Assembly: GCF_020860125.1 (NCBI RefSeq)
Contig: NZ_JAJBUX010000100.1
Location: 1-25,026 of the forward strand
Length of the DNA stretch: 25,026 nt
Origin: Cloacibacillus sp.
Lineage (GTDB): Bacteria > Synergistota > Synergistia > Synergistales > Synergistaceae
Direction of reading: 5' to 3'
Positions within the stretch are counted from its first letter, which is position 1, and every line of letters begins with the position of its first letter. Of the stretch, positions 22,484 to 25,026 are shown in pieces. The translations under genes and the position numbers were made by a program. Under the pieces are notes generated by a model. The model worked only from the letters and a program-made list of their open reading frames with translations, did not search any database and had not been told where the DNA came from.

Positions 22484-25026
22484 ATGGCAAATAAATATAC
22501 GGAACTGTTCTGTTTTGAGGCCGAGGGAATGCCGCAGGATACATTTCACGTCCTCAGCTTCCGCGGCACGGAGGGGCTGTCCAGCCTCTTTTCATTCGAC
22601 ATAGAACTTGTGAGCGAAAACCTCTCGGTGGACCTCGGCGCGCTGCTCTCAGGGAGCGCCAATCTGACGGTAAAGCGCGAGGGCGCGCCCGACGCGGTAT
22701 TCGCCGGGCGTCCGGCGGCGGCGCGGCAGAACGGCCACTTTGAAAACCACGCCTACTACTCCGTGCAGCTCCGGCCGGCCTTCTGGAAATTCACGCAGCT
22801 CATCCAGAGCGCGATATTCCTCAACAAAAGCGCGCCGGACACCGTAGAGGAGATAATTGGCTCCGAACGCTTCTTCCCGCTCAAACATGAAATGCGCCTG
22901 ACGCGCGGCGGCTATCCAAATCAGGAATTTGCCATGCAGCACGAAGAAAGCCTCTACGACTACATCACATGGCGCATAGAGCAGCAGGGGGCCTATTTCT
23001 ACTTCGCACCGGACGGGGACACGGTGATATTCTCCGACTCCCCGCAGTCGCACGACGCTCCCTCCGGCACGATATACTATTCACCCGCGACTGGCCTTGA
23101 GGGCGACAGGCGCGGGGAAGTGGCCACCTCCTTCTCTCTCTGCCAGACGCCTCTGCCCGCGCGCGTCGTTGTGCGCAGCTACAGCTGGCAGAACCCGAAC
23201 CTGCCCATCGTCGCGGAGGCTCCCGTCACGCCGGATGGCTTCGGAGATGTCTACCTCGCACACGAGCCGGCGGAGACCAAGGCCGATGCCGCGCGCATCG
23301 CGGAGATACGCGCGGAAGAGCTGCGCTGCCACAGCCGTATATTCACGGGTACAAGCGCGTCGCCGCTCATGCGCCCCGGCGCGCTCTTCACGCTGGACCG
23401 CCATTATAACGAAGCCTTCAACCGCGACTACATGGTGACGGAGGTCTCGCACGAGGGGGCGCAGGAGGCCTTCATCTCCCTCGGCCTCGGCATCCCGCTG
23501 CGCGGCGCCGCGGAACACCTCTTCTACCGGAACGAATTCCGCTGCATAGAGTCAGACGTGCCCTACCGTCCAGTGCGCAGGGCGCCGCGCGCCAAAATAA
23601 CGGGAGTAATGCGCGCCTTCGTCGACGGAGCCGGAAGCGGCGCGCGCGCCGAGACGGACGAATACGGGAGATACAAACTGGTCTTTCCCTTCGACATATC
23701 GGGCAGAAGCGGCGGCAACGCCTCGTGCTGGATACGCATGTCCCAGCAGCAGGCGGGGCAGGACAGCGGGCTCGCGCTGCCGGTACAGCCCGGAACAGAG
23801 GCCCTTGTGGCCTTCGAGGAGGGAGACCCCGACCGCCCCTACATCTCCGGTGTCCTCTCAAACTGCGAGACAGGCTCCATCTACGGCTCCGGCAACCGGA
23901 ACATATCCGGGCTCAGAACGGCCGGAGGAAATCAGATCACGATCAACGACGACGATAAAAAGCAGGGTATTTCCTTGCTGATGCCTACCGGCAACGGGCT
24001 GATGATGTCCGCCGGCTCGTCCGACGTTATCGTAAGCAAAAATGATTCAGATCTGAAGCTTTCATCTGCCTCTGTTACCGGATTTGCCGGAATCCTCCAG
24101 TCCTATCTCTGCGGCTTTCGGTCGTTAACATGCTCAACCACCGACTGGGGGACGTGTACGGCGTTGGGGGCTATGTTCGCCGCCGCTGGTACGTGCATCT
24201 CTAACTCATTATTATCGTTGAGCAAATCCAGTGCCTACCTCAAACCTGAGACGCCTACAACACCTACAACACCTGCAACGCCTGGTACGCCTGCAACACC
24301 TGGTACGCCTGCAACGCCTGGTACGCCTGCAACGCATGATGAGTCAGGGAAGACCAAGAAGCCTGATGAGTCCGAGAAGGCTGAGACGTCTGTTGTGTCT
24401 GAAGGTTGCGCGTGGGCCGCCGGCGGAATGAAAGACGTCACGCTTGCGCTTGACCTTTTCCTCCAGAGTTATGGCGCGGCCAACGCCGGTCTAACATCCT
24501 ACGGCGTTGTGCTGACTGCAGATGAAAAAACATCCTCTTCGCTGATACAGGCAAAAGCCGGTGAGAAGGAGTTGGTGGCGCTGGTTCTGAGCATAATATC
24601 GCGAGCCGCGGGCTTTGGTTTGGATATGGGAACCGCCTTTAAGCTTAGCGACAAAGACGTCGTAAACAGGAACGATAAAAACAGAGTTGAAGACCAATAT
24701 TTTGACAAAGATTTCAACATTGTCAGCAAGTCCGAGGCTCAGCGCAGCTACACAATCTCTTCGGCCGCCTCGCTTCTGCCCGAGCTCACAGCCCTTATCG
24801 TCATGTGTATCGCCAGCGGGAAACAGGAGAAGACACTCGGAGGCGTCCTCCTCTCTGCTCCCAAAGAGAATATAAATCTGACGGCGAAAACTAGAATATC
24901 GGCGCATGCCGACGGCAGTATCCTCTTCCACGCTGGCGAACCTAATGCGGACTATATTAAGCAGGAGGTCGAAGCGCAGAACGACCAAGCGCAGAACGAC
25001 CAAGCGCAGAACGACCAAGCGCAGAA
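22484..25026 (+). CDS. vgrG: VgrG (TssI) spike protein, 3' end beyond the window
   Basis: At least 847 residues of VgrG, the trimeric spike at the tip of the Hcp tube, are open to the window edge. The gp27-like part spans about residues 1-350 (FEAEGMPQDTFHVLSFRGTEGL, and the EESLYDYITWRIEQQGAYFYF motif). The gp5 OB-fold covers about 371-460 (RYKLVFPFD, WIRMSQQQAG, GTEALVAFEEGDPDRPYISG, NQITINDDD). Beyond about residue 527 the usual beta-prism is interrupted by hydrophobic small-residue sequence, a Thr/Pro hinge (588-617) and a mixed domain. A prism-like strand then returns (ENINLTAKTRISAHADGSILFHAG, 795-818), followed by AQNDQ repeats from 831. AAGGA lies about 13 bases before the ATG, a weak site. 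The extended form could carry effector function or bind cargo. Confidence 0.95.
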   Translation, partial: MANKYTELFCFEAEGMPQDTFHVLSFRGTEGLSSLFSFDIELVSENLSVDLGALLSGSANLTVKREGAPDAVFAGRPAAARQNGHFENHAYYSVQLRPAFWKFTQLIQSAIFLNKSAPDTVEEIIGSERFFPLKHEMRLTRGGYPNQEFAMQHEESLYDYITWRIEQQGAYFYFAPDGDTVIFSDSPQSHDAPSGTIYYSPATGLEGDRRGEVATSFSLCQTPLPARVVVRSYSWQNPNLPIVAEAPVTPDGFGDVYLAHEPAETKADAARIAEIRAEELRCHSRIFTGTSASPLMRPGALFTLDRHYNEAFNRDYMVTEVSHEGAQEAFISLGLGIPLRGAAEHLFYRNEFRCIESDVPYRPVRRAPRAKITGVMRAFVDGAGSGARAETDEYGRYKLVFPFDISGRSGGNASCWIRMSQQQAGQDSGLALPVQPGTEALVAFEEGDPDRPYISGVLSNCETGSIYGSGNRNISGLRTAGGNQITINDDDKKQGISLLMPTGNGLMMSAGSSDVIVSKNDSDLKLSSASVTGFAGILQSYLCGFRSLTCSTTDWGTCTALGAMFAAAGTCISNSLLSLSKSSAYLKPETPTTPTTPATPGTPATPGTPATPGTPATHDESGKTKKPDESEKAETSVVSEGCAWAAGGMKDVTLALDLFLQSYGAANAGLTSYGVVLTADEKTSSSLIQAKAGEKELVALVLSIISRAAGFGLDMGTAFKLSDKDVVNRNDKNRVEDQYFDKDFNIVSKSEAQRSYTISSAASLLPELTALIVMCIASGKQEKTLGGVLLSAPKENINLTAKTRISAHADGSILFHAGEPNADYIKQEVEAQNDQAQNDQAQNDQAQ
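24272..24334 (+). repeat. 18-bp tandem repeat encoding a Thr/Pro hinge in VgrG
   Basis: Three and a half copies of an 18-base unit (CCTGCAACGCCTGGTACG with one third-position change) start at 24272, 24290, 24308 and 24326. They encode PATPGT. Related 9-base units (CCTACAACA) precede them from 24245. The repeats form a flexible linker between the gp5-like part of VgrG and its extension, and may vary in copy number between strains. Confidence 0.85.
24974..25026 (+). repeat. 15-bp tandem repeat (AQNDQ) in the VgrG extension, cut by the window edge
   Basis: The unit GCGCAGAACGACCAA is repeated identically at 24974, 24989 and 25004, with the start of a fourth copy at 25019. It encodes AQNDQ and runs off the window, so the total number is unknown. 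Perfect identity at the DNA level suggests recent slippage expansion. Confidence 0.9.

Noticed and set aside
24245..25026. CRISPR-like array from the repeats in vgrG
   Set aside because: The repeats are 15 and 18 bases, in frame, directly adjacent without spacers, and lie within a coding region.

Overview
The window is one continuous type VI secretion system (T6SS) locus of a Gram-negative (diderm) bacterium. All 13 canonical core components can be recognised: TssA, TssB, TssC, Hcp (TssD), TssE, TssF, TssG, ClpV (TssH), VgrG (TssI), TssJ, TssK, TssL and TssM. An accessory block of the DUF2169 / pentapeptide-repeat / DUF3540 / DUF4150 (PAAR-like) type is also present. No rRNA, tRNA or housekeeping gene gives taxonomy. 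The GC-rich coding sequence, AT-rich spacers and DUF2169-DUF3540-DUF4150 set would suit a Synergistota- or Desulfovibrio-like anaerobe, but that is a weak inference.

Layout. Positions 1-235 are an AT-rich leader with a strong sigma70-like promoter (95-123). Positions 236-5629 encode the contractile sheath, tube and recycling set tssB-tssC-hcp-clpV, with a probable attenuating terminator between hcp and clpV. Positions 5630-7298 carry tssA on the opposite strand, facing clpV across a strong terminator hairpin. The AT-rich spacer 7299-7592 holds divergent promoters, one for tssA and one for the long plus-strand operon. That operon (7593-22374) runs tssF-tssG (baseplate), DUF2169-pentapeptide fusion, second pentapeptide protein, DUF3540, DUF4150, tssJ-tssK-tssL-tssM (envelope complex and its baseplate adaptor), a membrane-anchored protein with an AMIN-like fold, and tssE. 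vgrG starts at 22484 and is cut by the window end.

How it works together (family knowledge). TssJ-L-M form the trans-envelope complex and TssK joins it to the TssE-F-G-VgrG baseplate. TssA primes polymerisation of the Hcp tube and the TssB-C sheath, and ClpV disassembles the contracted sheath. The DUF4150 protein probably caps VgrG, and the DUF2169/DUF3540/pentapeptide proteins are probably loading or adaptor factors for the spike and its cargo. No obvious effector-immunity pair and no Fha/PpkA/PppA regulators are visible, and the cargo may lie just past the right edge.

The most unusual signal is that two core genes, tssB and tssF, are each broken by a single in-frame stop (TAG at 455-457, TGA at 8664-8666). 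Homology continues without frameshift on both sides, and an in-frame ATG follows immediately or within three codons. Every other gene is open. Possible explanations are nonsense inactivation, split proteins made by reinitiation, stop-codon recoding, or sequence error. Other points of interest are the VgrG C-terminal extension with its composition shift and tandem repeats, a TssM without a P-loop, and the AMIN-like accessory protein.
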